50,914 nucleotides of DNA from Bacteroidaceae bacterium (GCA_024398755.1 JAKSIQ010000010.1:1-50914); one strand, 5' to 3'. Numbered from the stretch's first letter, positions 30,930-41,372 are shown. The notes: generated by a model not told the origin, from the sequence alone. Numbers and translations are program-made.

Positions 30930-32209
30930 AACCGGACAGTACAAAGTATCATCTGATCAACGTGGCCGATGGCCATGAATTTGAAGACAAAGGCTGGACT
31001 CTGAGCGATCCTGTCGGCAAGACGCCGTCACTGGTCAGAGCCGTGTATGACAACCGTTCGTTCGAACCTAGAACTGACCTTGACGGAATATACCGCTACG
31101 CAAACTGGATGCCGGTCAGCAGGACTTTGAAAAAGTCATGCGCACCTGTAACATACAAGTCAAAAGGACTGGCAAAGCATCTTGGTCTGAACAATCTTTA
31201 CATTACATATTCCGGCTGGAACCCCAAACTTGGCGCCAAGTTCCGCACCTGTTCTTTCAAGGAGACCGAGGCATATTCGGTACTTGCAAGAATGGATTCC
31301 CGCGAAAAACGCGTCCTGGTGGTTCAGTCTGCCGGTAATACGGCAAGAGCATTCGCTCAGGTATGTTCAGACAACAGGATACCTGTAGTCATCTGCGTAC
31401 CGTGTGACTGCCTTCATGACCTCTGGTTCACCAAGAAGCTGAACAAATGTGTCAAGCTTGTCACAGTACCGCACGGCTGTGACTATTACGATGCCATCAG
31501 CGTTGGTGAAAAGCTGGCAGAAAATCCGATGTTCATGCTTGAAGGCGGTGCCAAGAACATAGCCCGTCGTGACGGCATGGGAACCACCATTCTCAGCTTT
31601 GCCGAAAAGACAGGAGTGATTCCCGATGCGTATTTTCAGGCTGTAGGTTCCGGAACAGGTGCAATAGCCGCATGGGAAAACGCATGCCGTCTGGCCCAGG
31701 ACCCAAGATTCGGCAAGAACAACATGAAGGTATTCGTTGCACAGAACAAGCCTTTCACCCTAATATATGATTCATGGAAGGCAGGCTCACGTGAACTGTT
31801 GCCGCTTGATCCGGAGGTAGGACGCCGTGAGGCCGAAATCATACTGGCCAAAGTTCTTTCAAACAGAAAGCCCCCATACAGTATAGCCGGAGGACTGTTT
31901 GATGTGCTCAAAGCAAGTGGAGGCGATGTCTATCTGGCCGACAACAATGATATAATGTACTGGATGATGCAGTTCCGCAACCTTGAAGGATACGAACTGC
32001 TGCCTTCGGCCTGCGTTGCAGTTGCAGCACTGGCAAAGGCCGTTGAAGAAGGACGTGTAGCCAAAGAGGACAACATAATGCTGAACTGCACAGGAGGCGG
32101 AACGCTTGCCGCCATGAGCAAAGGCTACGTTTTCAAACAGAGCGACTTGGAAATAGCACCCGAAACTCCATCAGAAGAGATTATTGCAAAGGTCAAGGCT
32201 CTGTTCTGA
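30926..32209 (+). CDS. Cysteate synthase
   Basis: A 427-residue PLP enzyme of the threonine-synthase fold. It shows the layout of archaeal-type cysteate synthase: WNPKLGAKFRTCSFKETEAY with the PLP lysine K112, SAGNTARAFA near 134-143, AVGSGTGAIAAWE (phosphate loop) near 239 and CTGGGTLAAMSKG near the C-terminus. That enzyme makes L-cysteate from O-phosphoserine and sulfite; in methanogens it serves coenzyme M, in Bacteroidota sulfonolipids. Threonine synthase is an alternative by fold, but the motif set and the neighbouring acyltransferase favour cysteate. Last gene of the operon, translationally coupled to the membrane Hdr protein and followed by a terminator. Confidence 0.88.
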   Translation: MKPDSTKYHLINVADGHEFEDKGWTLSDPVGKTPSLVRAVYDNRSFEPRTDLDGIYRYANWMPVSRTLKKSCAPVTYKSKGLAKHLGLNNLYITYSGWNPKLGAKFRTCSFKETEAYSVLARMDSREKRVLVVQSAGNTARAFAQVCSDNRIPVVICVPCDCLHDLWFTKKLNKCVKLVTVPHGCDYYDAISVGEKLAENPMFMLEGGAKNIARRDGMGTTILSFAEKTGVIPDAYFQAVGSGTGAIAAWENACRLAQDPRFGKNNMKVFVAQNKPFTLIYDSWKAGSRELLPLDPEVGRREAEIILAKVLSNRKPPYSIAGGLFDVLKASGGDVYLADNNDIMYWMMQFRNLEGYELLPSACVAVAALAKAVEEGRVAKEDNIMLNCTGGGTLAAMSKGYVFKQSDLEIAPETPSEEIIAKVKALF

Positions 32210-32243
32210 ACATATAGGCAGACAGTCGCTGACCAGTAAAATG

Positions 32244-32282
32244 CTGTGGTTCGTCCATCCGACGGACCACAGTTGTTTTTTA
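32244..32282 (+). terminator. Terminator at the end of the sulfonolipid/Hdr-like operon
   Basis: Stem CTGTGGTTCGTC (32244-32255) / GACGGACCACAG (32261-32272) with one G-T wobble and a five-base loop, then TTGTTTTTT. It closes the eight-gene unit. Confidence 0.88.
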
Positions 32283-32402
32283 TGGTAAAATCCCCCACCC
32301 AACTATGTATAGGGGCATTATTTCACATTACAGCCCCCACCATCATGAAAAATAAATACAAAATTTGACGTATATTAAAACACACCTATTGGAAATAAAG
32401 TT

Positions 32403-32410
32403 TATTTTTG
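32403..32410 (+). promoter_or_regulatory. -7 box TATTTTTG of the first hybrid kinase
   Basis: TATTTTTG fits TAnnTTTG; the transcript would start near 32417, which excludes the longer frame from 32408 and supports the ATG at 32465. The 180 bases between the terminator at 32282 and the gene hold nothing else that I can support. Confidence 0.4.
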
Positions 32411-32464
32411 AAATTTATTAAGAACTGTAACAGTATAAAATACTGTTGTTATCAACTGGAAAAT

Positions 32465-35290
32465 ATGAAATCGTATCAGATCAAATTCAATGATGCCAGC
32501 AGCTTTGAAATAGAGCTGGAATCGCTGCGAAACAAATACGGAAGTATTCCCAGCACACGTTTTCTGTTCTACATAACGTGGTCGTATGACCCCAGAATCG
32601 ATCTGCCAGTTGTATCCGAGTGCATTGAAAGGTTGTTTCCTGATTCCATTTACTATGGGAATGAAGTGACAGCCAGTATAGTAGAAGGAGTTCATTCATA
32701 TGGACTGTATGTCAACTGCACCATATTTGAAGACAAAGAATCCAGTGTAAGACTGCTTTGGATTGAACAGAACACCGAGTACTCTTCGCTTGATGACCTG
32801 TGGGCATACTGCAAGACACTTGACGGTCTGAAAGGTATTGAGTTGATTCCATCCACCCAGGACAACGAAGTGCTTGGCATTGATGACAGCAAGACGGACA
32901 TAAGCAGCAACATTCTCATATTCGGCGGAATAAGCATCAATTATCAGGACCTGTCACTTGAAGCACAAGTCTTTGCAAAAGGCCATCCGGCTTCAAAGAA
33001 AGGTACCGCCGTCATTCTATATTTCGGCAGGAGTCTTAACATTACGAGCAACTGTATTGTAGGTTGGAAAGGACTTGGCCGATATATGACCGTAACCAGA
33101 AGCGGCGGAAAGATAATTCATGAGATTGACGGTCAGAAACCAAGAAACATATACAAGAAGTACCTTAACATTGTGGATGACGATTCAAGCTCGACGCTGG
33201 TATTTCCGCTGATGCTTGAAGAGGACGGAGTCGAATACCTGCGAACTCCACGCGGTTTCTATCCCGACAAGACCGTGGCAATGATTGTTCCCATCAGAGA
33301 AGGATCACAGGTCCGTATAGCATACGGTGACAAAAACACCATTCTTGACAGTCTGTATGACAAGATAGACGTAATAGAATCTTTCCATCCCGAAATCATC
33401 AAGTCATTCTCATGTTCTGCCAGAAAATGGTTCTGGGGCAATGATGATATCAGCCGTGAAACCATTCCATTGCAGGAAATAGCCCCCACCAACGGTTTCT
33501 ACACCGGAGGCGAGATTCTCAGAATAGGCAACAAAGTCAGAGTGATGAACTCAACCCTTGTGCTTATCAGTTTCAAGGAAGGCGAAGGGCAGGAAAAGAA
33601 AGTTCTTACCATAAAGAGAAGAGGCGATGACTCACTTCTGGCCCGTATCACGCATTTTACAGGAAAGATAGTCCAGGAACAGGAAGAGGCTCTGAAGGTT
33701 GCCAACGAAGAAAGACAACGCAACGCCATACTTCATGAAATCATCAATTCCCACAAATGGTCGTTCACCGTCAACCACAAAGACGAGATAGTGAATGCCG
33801 AGTTTGACCGCGGATTACAGGAATTGACAGACATTGACCTGTCATCATCATTTTACGCATGGGCGGAAATCATTCATCCTGATGACAAGGCCGGAGCATT
33901 GGAAATGTTCAAAAAGACCATTGCCGACCACAGCTGCAAGACCCCGTTCGACACCACATACCGTATGATGGAAAAAGACGGCAAATTCCACTGGTTCCAC
34001 TCTGCCGGACGAATGGTGCGTGACGAATATGGCAACGGCGAGTTTTTCGGCATCCACATTGACATCTCCAATCAGATTGAAGAACAGCTCAAGAACCAGA
34101 AACGCATTGAAGAGGCACTTGTCATGGCACAATCGGCCAACAATGCCAAGTCATCGTTCCTGTTCAACATGAGTCATGACATACGTACTCCTATGAATGC
34201 CATCAAAGGTTTTACCACAATGGCAAAGAAATTCAGCGGAGACGGAGAAAAGGTAAATGAGTATCTGGAAAAGATTGACCTTGCCGGCCAGCAGTTACTG
34301 CTGCTCATCAACCAGGTTCTTGAAATGTCAAGAATCGAATCGGGCAAGATTGAATTCGAAAACAAGCCTGTAAACCTTAAGGAAAGGTTCGAATCGTTCA
34401 TTACCGTAATCTCGGAACAGTCAAAGGAAAAGGGTATCAGGTTCCACTGTTCTATGGAAAACGTAAAGCACCATCACATTCTTACTGATGAAGCCAAGTT
34501 GAGCCAGATTACCATGAACATTACAGGCAACGCCATAAAATACACGCCTGAAGGTGGCAGCATTGACCTCACATTGAAGGAAACCGAATGTGACAGGAAA
34601 GGCTATGCAAGGTTCGTAATAACCGTAGCCGACACAGGCATAGGCATGAGCAAGGAGTTCCTGAAAGTGCTGTTCGACCCGTTCACACGTGAAAAGAGTT
34701 CCACTGTCAGCCACATCCAGGGCACAGGACTTGGAATGTCCATTGTCAAAAATCTTGTTGATCTGATTGGCGGACATATTGAAGTCCAATCAGAACAGGG
34801 CAAGGGCAGCCGTTTTGATGTTACTTTGGAAATGCAGATTGACGACAGCGAGCACACGGAAACACAGACCGATTCGCTGCTACAGGACAAGGATTTGAAG
34901 GGACGCAAGGTACTTCTTGTCGAGGACAATGAACTGAACCGTGAAATTGCCCGCTTCATACTTGAGGAAATGGGACTGGCTGTCGATGAAGCCGAAGACG
35001 GCGATATTGCTGTACACCGGATTGAAGGCCTGGTATCGAAAGGTGAATACAATAGGTATGATTTCATTCTGATGGACATACAAATGCCTGTAATGGACGG
35101 CTACGAAGCCACTAGAGCCATAAGGAATATTCTGGATGCGGTTGATGTCCATATTCCAATTATCGCAATGACAGCCAACGCTTTTGCGGAAGACAGGCAG
35201 AATTCGCTGGCAGCCGGAATGGATGCCCATCTGGCCAAGCCAATTGATGTTGACAAACTACATGATACACTGATACGATTCGAAAAGTGA
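32465..35290 (+). CDS. Soluble hybrid histidine kinase with FIST sensor
   Basis: A 941-residue cytosolic protein with no membrane segment. Residues about 1-380 are a FIST N/C sensor pair (FGGISINYQ, GTAVILYFGRSL, FPLMLEEDGVEYLRTP, VRIAYGDKNTIL), thought to bind small ligands such as amino acids. A PAS domain follows (about 430-540), then a coiled coil, HisKA with the phospho-His in [12 protein letters not shown] near 571, an HATPase domain with GTGLGMSIVKNL, and a C-terminal receiver with the phospho-Asp in [16 protein letters not shown] near 869. No output domain is present, so a separate DNA-binding or HPt partner is needed. It lies directly downstream of the sulfonolipid-type operon terminator and 10 bases before its paralogue. 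Confidence 0.92.
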   Translation: MKSYQIKFNDASSFEIELESLRNKYGSIPSTRFLFYITWSYDPRIDLPVVSECIERLFPDSIYYGNEVTASIVEGVHSYGLYVNCTIFEDKESSVRLLWIEQNTEYSSLDDLWAYCKTLDGLKGIELIPSTQDNEVLGIDDSKTDISSNILIFGGISINYQDLSLEAQVFAKGHPASKKGTAVILYFGRSLNITSNCIVGWKGLGRYMTVTRSGGKIIHEIDGQKPRNIYKKYLNIVDDDSSSTLVFPLMLEEDGVEYLRTPRGFYPDKTVAMIVPIREGSQVRIAYGDKNTILDSLYDKIDVIESFHPEIIKSFSCSARKWFWGNDDISRETIPLQEIAPTNGFYTGGEILRIGNKVRVMNSTLVLISFKEGEGQEKKVLTIKRRGDDSLLARITHFTGKIVQEQEEALKVANEERQRNAILHEIINSHKWSFTVNHKDEIVNAEFDRGLQELTDIDLSSSFYAWAEIIHPDDKAGALEMFKKTIADHSCKTPFDTTYRMMEKDGKFHWFHSAGRMVRDEYGNGEFFGIHIDISNQIEEQLKNQKRIEEALVMAQSANNAKSSFLFNMSHDIRTPMNAIKGFTTMAKKFSGDGEKVNEYLEKIDLAGQQLLLLINQVLEMSRIESGKIEFENKPVNLKERFESFITVISEQSKEKGIRFHCSMENVKHHHILTDEAKLSQITMNITGNAIKYTPEGGSIDLTLKETECDRKGYARFVITVADTGIGMSKEFLKVLFDPFTREKSSTVSHIQGTGLGMSIVKNLVDLIGGHIEVQSEQGKGSRFDVTLEMQIDDSEHTETQTDSLLQDKDLKGRKVLLVEDNELNREIARFILEEMGLAVDEAEDGDIAVHRIEGLVSKGEYNRYDFILMDIQMPVMDGYEATRAIRNILDAVDVHIPIIAMTANAFAEDRQNSLAAGMDAHLAKPIDVDKLHDTLIRFEK

Positions 35291-35300
35291 CAAGACATAT

Positions 35301-38105
35301 ATGCTGCACCTGAAATTTTTAAGAAAAGAAAACCGCAGACTGATTAACAGTATAACCGGAACATTCAATCTGGTTTACTCCGTCAACATGTCCGATGACT
35401 CATTCGCCATTATGAGGATGGATAGCGGACTTGCCGGTGCTGGAATTGCATTCAAGTCTTTTTCTCAAGTAAAGCAGTTCTTTCTGGATAACGTGGTGTA
35501 CAAATCCGACCGTGAAAAAATGGTCGAGGAATTGGACTACGACACCATACGCACAAAACTGAAAGAAGTCTCCACATACAGTCTTGAATACCGTGCAGTA
35601 ATTGACGGCATGACAATGTGGAACGAAATGAGCGTTTCGTCGCTTGAAGGTGACGATGTGCTGATTGGTTTTGCAGACAAACTGCACAACAAGCTTGGAG
35701 AAATCATAACGTTTGCAAATTATTTTCTTGACACTTACCTTTCTGCCTATTATGTAGGACTTGATGACATGACATGTCAGACATACAAGCAGTCACAGTA
35801 TTTTGACGGAAAATATCATTTTGACTCCAACTATTTTGAAGCAATCCAGCAATACATAAGCAATGACGTCCATCCCCAGGACCGTGAAGCGCTTCTTGTA
35901 GCCATACGTCCTGAACGCATGAAGGAACTTCTCAAGGAAAAGCCGGAATACACCCATGTGTTCCGTGACATTTCAACCGGGCAGGAGAAATCATTCCGTA
36001 TTCAGGTAATTCGTGGAGCCGATGACAGTCATGCCGCATTCGGATTCATTGACATTACGAGCGAACTGAACGAACAGAATCTCAGGCAGGAACAGATCAG
36101 GCAGAATGACAAGCTGAAAACCATTATTGAAAGTTTCACAAAGGATTATTCATCGGCCTGCATCATCAATTTCAAAAATGACTCTTTCCGAACTCTGACA
36201 AGAGTACAGCAGAGTGTCAGCGTCAATGACAACGCTACTTTCTCCAACACTTTTTCAATGTTTCTCAACTATGTCCACAAAGACGATTATGACACATTGA
36301 AAAGCATTTTCGACTTATCGTCTCTTTCAGATAAGCTGAAAACCGAGCATGACTTCACAACGCAGTTCCGCAGTATCATAAACGGACTTACCAGATGGAA
36401 CCTGGTACGCGTTTCAAAAATCAGTGACGAGGAAGCTATTCTTGCGTTTGCAGACGTTGACGACGAGGTTGCCGCAAAGATGGCACAGAATATCATATCA
36501 AAGGACTGTTATGGTGTATATCTCATTGATTTGGATACCGATACCATCAAGATTATCAAACAGCAGAAATCGAATGTACCGACTGAAGAATTCGCATCCG
36601 GACATCATTCAAAACTGTTTGGTGAACTGATTGCTTCGCTTGAAGGCAACAGCAGGGAGCAGGTTGCCGGACTTGATACAGTTGAAGGCATACGCAATCT
36701 GCTTCGCAAGGAGGACAAGCGTGAACTGCTTGTTGAATTTCCAGACAGCAACGGTGTCCTGACCAGACTGACATGGTATGTAATAGACAGGAAAAACGGT
36801 GAAGCCTGCAATGTATGTCTGACATTCTCCAATCTGGATGCCGAGCAGGCTGACAGCGTAAGGATGAGCGAAAAGATTGCCATGCAGAAAATCCAGCTTG
36901 AAGAGCAGCAGAAACAGTTGCAGGAAGCTCTTGCCATGTCACAGAGTGCCAGTCGTGCAAAGACCACATTCCTGAACAACATGAGCCACGACATACGTAC
37001 ACCGATGAACGCCATCATCGGCTTTACAGGACTGGCAAAGAATCATCTTGATGACAACGAAAAGGTCATGGACTACCTTGACAAGATAAGCCAGTCATCG
37101 AACCATCTGCTTTCGCTGATAAACGATGTGCTTGATATGAGCCGCATTGAGTCCGGCAAAATGAGCATCGAAGTACATCCTGAAGACATCTCCGAGATTG
37201 TCAGCACCATAGGCAATCTGGTTGAGGCCGATGTCAAGGCGAAACAGCTTGATTTCAGAATTGAAGCCGACGGAATTGCCGACAGCAATGTTGAGTGTGA
37301 CAAATTACGTTTGAACCAGATTCTTCTGAATATAATATCAAACGCCATCAAATATACTCAGGCTGGAGGTTCGGTTACCCTGCACGTTGACCAGACAAAA
37401 GCGAAAGCCGGATATGGCAAGTTCGTGTTCCAGATAAGCGACAACGGCATGGGCATGAGCAAGGAGTTCCTGAAAACAATATACGACCCGTTCACACGCG
37501 TAAAGTCATCGACCGTAAGTGGCATACAAGGTACAGGTCTGGGCATGGCTATCACCAAAAATCTGGTTGAAATGATGGGAGGAACCATCAGTATTGACAG
37601 TGAGTTGGGAAAGGGAACAAGCGTTGTCGTCAAATTTACATTCAAACTGATCAGGACAGACAATGTAATACCTGGCGAAGTTGCTGAAAATGACGCAACA
37701 GCAATTTCCGCCGACCAGATATCCAAACTTGACGGTAAAAAGATATTGCTTGTTGAAGACAATGAACTGAACCGCGAAATTGCAGGCACCATTCTAAACG
37801 AATTCGGGTGTACTGTCTTTGAGGCATCAGACGGACAAATTGCTCTGGACATGATATCAAAGGCATCAGTCGGCGACTATGACATTGTGCTCATGGATGT
37901 CCAGATGCCTGTAATGGACGGATACGAAGCTACCGGACGGATACGTAAACTTGACTCCCCGATATCGGACATTCCTATAATAGCAATGACTGCCAATGCT
38001 TTTGAAGAAGACCAGAAGGCTGCACTTGAAGCCGGAATGAACGCTCATATTGCCAAGCCGATAGATATTGGTATTCTTGTCAGAATATTGTCAAAATTTG
38101 TGTAA
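35301..38105 (+). CDS. Soluble hybrid histidine kinase with repeated PAS-like sensor domains
   Basis: A 934-residue cytosolic paralogue of the preceding gene. The N-terminal 510 residues contain about four divergent PAS-like units; two of them share a [18 protein letters not shown] / [18 protein letters not shown] motif, pointing to internal duplication. A Gln-rich coiled coil near 520-540 leads to HisKA (phospho-His in [12 protein letters not shown] near 561), HATPase ([12 protein letters not shown]) and a receiver (phospho-Asp in [15 protein letters not shown] near 864). The kinase-receiver half closely resembles that of the upstream gene while the sensors differ, so the pair could cross-talk or form heterodimers. 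Co-transcribed with it (10-base gap). The stop overlaps the promoter region of the rubrerythrin gene. Confidence 0.92.
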   Translation: MLHLKFLRKENRRLINSITGTFNLVYSVNMSDDSFAIMRMDSGLAGAGIAFKSFSQVKQFFLDNVVYKSDREKMVEELDYDTIRTKLKEVSTYSLEYRAVIDGMTMWNEMSVSSLEGDDVLIGFADKLHNKLGEIITFANYFLDTYLSAYYVGLDDMTCQTYKQSQYFDGKYHFDSNYFEAIQQYISNDVHPQDREALLVAIRPERMKELLKEKPEYTHVFRDISTGQEKSFRIQVIRGADDSHAAFGFIDITSELNEQNLRQEQIRQNDKLKTIIESFTKDYSSACIINFKNDSFRTLTRVQQSVSVNDNATFSNTFSMFLNYVHKDDYDTLKSIFDLSSLSDKLKTEHDFTTQFRSIINGLTRWNLVRVSKISDEEAILAFADVDDEVAAKMAQNIISKDCYGVYLIDLDTDTIKIIKQQKSNVPTEEFASGHHSKLFGELIASLEGNSREQVAGLDTVEGIRNLLRKEDKRELLVEFPDSNGVLTRLTWYVIDRKNGEACNVCLTFSNLDAEQADSVRMSEKIAMQKIQLEEQQKQLQEALAMSQSASRAKTTFLNNMSHDIRTPMNAIIGFTGLAKNHLDDNEKVMDYLDKISQSSNHLLSLINDVLDMSRIESGKMSIEVHPEDISEIVSTIGNLVEADVKAKQLDFRIEADGIADSNVECDKLRLNQILLNIISNAIKYTQAGGSVTLHVDQTKAKAGYGKFVFQISDNGMGMSKEFLKTIYDPFTRVKSSTVSGIQGTGLGMAITKNLVEMMGGTISIDSELGKGTSVVVKFTFKLIRTDNVIPGEVAENDATAISADQISKLDGKKILLVEDNELNREIAGTILNEFGCTVFEASDGQIALDMISKASVGDYDIVLMDVQMPVMDGYEATGRIRKLDSPISDIPIIAMTANAFEEDQKAALEAGMNAHIAKPIDIGILVRILSKFV

Positions 38106-38117
38106 TTACTATATTTG
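38088..38117 (+). promoter_or_regulatory. Promoter of rubrerythrin
   Basis: TTG at 38088-38090, 19 bases, TATATTTG at 38110-38117. The -33 element lies inside the last codons of the second kinase gene. Confidence 0.65.
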
Positions 38118-38145
38118 CGATAAAATAACAAAAGAAAAAGACATT

Positions 38146-38685
38146 ATGAAAACAAAGTATTCAGGTACCCAGACCGAAAAGAATCTGGAAGCGGCTTTTG
38201 CAGGTGAATCACAGGCTCGTAACAAATACACATATTTTGCATCGAAAGCAAAGAAAGAGGGTTTCGAGCAGATTGCAGCCCTGTTCGAAGAGACTGCCAA
38301 CAACGAAAAGGAACATGCCAAACTCTGGTTCAAGGAACTGAACGGTATTGGTGACACAGCACAGAATCTGGCTGCTGCCGCCGATGGTGAGAACTACGAA
38401 TGGACCGATATGTACGAAGGCTTTGCAAAGACTGCCGAAGCCGAAGGCTTCACTGCCCTTGCTGCAAGATTCCGCGCCGTTGCAGCCATTGAAAAACGTC
38501 ACGAGGAACGTTACCGTGCCCTTCTGAAGAACATTGAAACCGCAGCTGTATTTGAAAAATCAGAAGTCAAGGTATGGGAATGCCGCAACTGCGGACACAT
38601 TGTAGTCGGCACCAAGGCTCCTGAAGTATGTCCGGTATGCGCTCATCCGAAGGCTTATTTTGAAATTCATAAGGAAAACTACTAA
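38146..38685 (+). CDS. rbr: Rubrerythrin
   Basis: A 179-residue di-iron peroxidase protecting anaerobes from H2O2. The four-helix ferritin-like domain has the metal glutamates in [14 protein letters not shown] near 15-28, [10 protein letters not shown] near 52 and [11 protein letters not shown] near 114-124. The C-terminal rubredoxin domain has CRNCG near 147-151 and [11 protein letters not shown] near 164. Start at 38146, downstream of the promoter; the longer frame begins inside the kinase gene. The Na/phosphate transporter follows after 12 bases, so they may be co-transcribed. Confidence 0.95.
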   Translation: MKTKYSGTQTEKNLEAAFAGESQARNKYTYFASKAKKEGFEQIAALFEETANNEKEHAKLWFKELNGIGDTAQNLAAAADGENYEWTDMYEGFAKTAEAEGFTALAARFRAVAAIEKRHEERYRALLKNIETAAVFEKSEVKVWECRNCGHIVVGTKAPEVCPVCAHPKAYFEIHKENY

Positions 38686-38697
38686 AAGACAGCATTA

Positions 38698-40377
38698 TTG
38701 GACTCTACAACAATTGCTACCGCTATTCTGACTCTTCTGGCAGGAATAGGAATATTTCTTATTGCCTGCCAGATGATGAGTTCGAATCTTGAATCGGCCA
38801 GTTCGGCAAAGTTGAAAAGCCTGTTCGCCAAAGCGTCAAAAAGCAAGCTTCTTGGCGTCGGCATAGGAACGGTAGGTACCGCTGCCATACAGAGTTCCGG
38901 AGCAACAACCGTAATGACAATCGGTTTTGTCAATGCGGGAATCATATCGCTGACTCAGGCGGCTACAATCATTTATGGAGCCAACATCGGTACCACAGTC
39001 ACGGCTCAGATTGTTGCCCTTGGTATGTTCGGCAGCGGCTCTGTATCAACCACCGTCATTTTTTCAGCCTTTGCCGGACTCGGTGCATTCCTTTCACTGT
39101 TTTCAAAGAAGAAAGCAACAAAGACCATTGGCGGCATTCTGACAGGCTTCGGTATGCTGTTCGTGGGACTGTCGCTCATGAGCGGCTCCATGGAGAATTT
39201 CGCCGCGCTTGAATCGGTCAAAACATTTCTGGCAAGTATTGGCAATCCTATTGTCCTGGTGCTGACAGGAGCAGTTCTGACCGCCATCATTCAGAGTTCA
39301 TCGGTCATGACATCGATTGCGCTGGCCATGTGCGTAACAGGACTCATTTCGCTTGACCAGGGCATTTTCCTGACCATGGGTTCCAATATCGGTTCTTGCG
39401 TGGTTGCAATCATTGCAGGTGTGACAAGCGGCACCAACGCCAAACGCACCGCCATGATTCATCTGCTGTTCAACTGTTCCGGTGTGGTCATATTCCTGCT
39501 GATAGGATGGATAATGTCGGTTTCAAGTGCAGATGCGCTGACGTTCGGAAACCTGTTCAATTCAATGTTCCCAAATGCGCCACAGACGCAGTTGGCCATG
39601 TTCCACACGTTCTTCAACGTGATAACCGTAATCATAATGCTTCCGCTGACCGGCGCCTTGGTCAATCTGGTAAGTCGTATGGTTCCTGACAGAGAGGTGG
39701 CACAGGCAAACGCAATACGTCTGCATCATGTTGATGACAATATGTTGAAGACTCCTCCTATTGCTGTTGCACAGACCAAGAAGGAGATACTGAGAATGGC
39801 CGATCTGGCACTTGACAATTTTGACAGATCAATCGGCATAATATCGACCATGGATTTTGCTGAACGTGAACAGTTTGACACAATTGAAAAAGAACTGAAC
39901 TTCATTAACCGCAAACTTGTGGAATTCGTGGTCAAGCTGACAGACAGAAAAATGCTCAACGAGCATGACCATCTGTATCTGACAACAACATTCAGAACTA
40001 TCAGGGACATTGAGCGCATTGGTGACTATGCGGAAAACATTGTTGAATATGCCGATGCCCTGAAAGGTGCCGGTGACTGTTTTTCGGCCGATGCTCTGAA
40101 TGAAATTGAAAGACTGAAAGTACTGGTCCATGAATTGTTCGACAAGGCCATGACCGCGTATATTGAAGAATCCGTACCTGCTCTCGAGGAAGCCAACATC
40201 ATTGAAGAAGGTATTGACAGATTCACCAAAAGCATGGAGGACAATCATATTGAAAGAATGTCACAGGGCATCTGCAAATCGAACGTCGGCGCCATGTATC
40301 TTGAACTTTCATCGAACACTGAACGTATTGCCGACCACCTTATCAACGTAGCAAAATCAATCAGGACACTTCAATAA
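38698..40377 (+). CDS. Na+/phosphate cotransporter with PhoU-like domain
   Basis: A 559-residue NptA/PNaS-family membrane protein. The two inverted-repeat signatures are visible: AAIQSSGATTVMT near 60-72 and AIIQSSSVMTSIAL near 197-210, in about eight to nine membrane helices over residues 1-330. The C-terminal 200 residues are a PhoU-like helical bundle (RDIERIGDYAENIVEYA near 440, and SNTERIADHLINVAKSI near 538). It should import inorganic phosphate with Na+. Translation seems to start at TTG (38698), unusual for this gene set, 12 bases after rubrerythrin. Its stop overlaps the next ATG by one base (TAATG). Confidence 0.9.
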   Translation: MDSTTIATAILTLLAGIGIFLIACQMMSSNLESASSAKLKSLFAKASKSKLLGVGIGTVGTAAIQSSGATTVMTIGFVNAGIISLTQAATIIYGANIGTTVTAQIVALGMFGSGSVSTTVIFSAFAGLGAFLSLFSKKKATKTIGGILTGFGMLFVGLSLMSGSMENFAALESVKTFLASIGNPIVLVLTGAVLTAIIQSSSVMTSIALAMCVTGLISLDQGIFLTMGSNIGSCVVAIIAGVTSGTNAKRTAMIHLLFNCSGVVIFLLIGWIMSVSSADALTFGNLFNSMFPNAPQTQLAMFHTFFNVITVIIMLPLTGALVNLVSRMVPDREVAQANAIRLHHVDDNMLKTPPIAVAQTKKEILRMADLALDNFDRSIGIISTMDFAEREQFDTIEKELNFINRKLVEFVVKLTDRKMLNEHDHLYLTTTFRTIRDIERIGDYAENIVEYADALKGAGDCFSADALNEIERLKVLVHELFDKAMTAYIEESVPALEEANIIEEGIDRFTKSMEDNHIERMSQGICKSNVGAMYLELSSNTERIADHLINVAKSIRTLQ

Positions 40378-41327
40378 TGGCAAACGTCATAGGCATTGAC
40401 ATAGGAGGCCAGTCGGCCAAACTGGGTCTGGTTACACCCGACGGACAGATAATCGGACAGTGTGTAGTATCATCACTTCAGAACAGTATTGACGAGTTTC
40501 TAAGCGTACTGACAGAAGCTATAATGAACCTTTCCGCCAAAAGTACGGCACCTGTCACAGGTATTGGCATAGGTGTTCCCAACGGCAATTACCACAGAGG
40601 AACCGTTGAATACGCTCCCAACCTGAAATGGGCTTACGTTGACGGAAAACCGGCTGTCATAAATCTGGCACATCTCATATCAGAAAAAACCGGAATCCCC
40701 GTCAGGCTGACGAACGATGCCAATGCCGCCGCTATGGGCGAAATGACATACGGCATTGCCAAAGGCATGAAGGACTTCATAATGATTACACTTGGAACCG
40801 GCGTAGGCAGCGGAATTGTCATTGACGGAAAGATTGTATACGGTCATGACGGCTTTGCCGGCGAACTTGGACACGTATGCATTGTTCCTGACGGACGCAA
40901 ATGCAACTGCGGTCTGAACGGTTGCCTTGAGACATACTGCAGTGCCACAGGAGTAGCCCGTACGACCCGCGAATTGCTAGTTTCAGATAGCAGGGACAGT
41001 TCCCTTCGCAAGTATGACATTGACACCATATCAGCAAAAGAAGTGTTTAATGCGGCGAAAGAGGGCGATGCGCTTGCAATTGACATCTTCAAGTACACAG
41101 GCCGTCTGCTGGGACGCGCCATGGCCGATTTCATCAAGTTCAGCGCCCCTCAGGCCATAGTGCTGTTCGGAGGCCTGTCAAAAGCGCACGAACTGTTTCA
41201 TGACGACATGGTCAAGGCCATGAATGACAATCTGCTGAAAGTCTGGCAGAACAAGGTACAAGTCCTCTACTCCTCACTGAAAGAGTCCGATGCCGCCATC
41301 CTGGGAGCATCTGCCCTAGCCTGGTAA
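40377..41327 (+). CDS. ROK-family sugar kinase (glucokinase-type)
   Basis: A 316-residue ROK protein: phosphate-1 motif VIGIDIGGQSAKLGLV at 4-19, LTNDANAAAMGE near 110-121 with the catalytic Asp, GTGVGSGIVIDGKI near 140, GELGH near 162 and the zinc-binding CNCGLNGCLE near 175-184. These fit ATP-dependent glucokinases; there is no helix-turn-helix, so it is not a ROK repressor. Coupled to the phosphate transporter gene by a one-base overlap. The exact sugar is not readable from the sequence. Confidence 0.88.
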   Translation: MANVIGIDIGGQSAKLGLVTPDGQIIGQCVVSSLQNSIDEFLSVLTEAIMNLSAKSTAPVTGIGIGVPNGNYHRGTVEYAPNLKWAYVDGKPAVINLAHLISEKTGIPVRLTNDANAAAMGEMTYGIAKGMKDFIMITLGTGVGSGIVIDGKIVYGHDGFAGELGHVCIVPDGRKCNCGLNGCLETYCSATGVARTTRELLVSDSRDSSLRKYDIDTISAKEVFNAAKEGDALAIDIFKYTGRLLGRAMADFIKFSAPQAIVLFGGLSKAHELFHDDMVKAMNDNLLKVWQNKVQVLYSSLKESDAAILGASALAW

Positions 41328-41372
41328 TCGATTCACTCACCGGCATAATGACTTTTCGCGTAGTTTTGCAAT

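Noticed and set aside
30926-32209. Plain threonine synthase
   Set aside because: The fold is shared, but the SFKETEAY lysine motif, the length and the neighbours match cysteate synthase better, and no other threonine genes are nearby.
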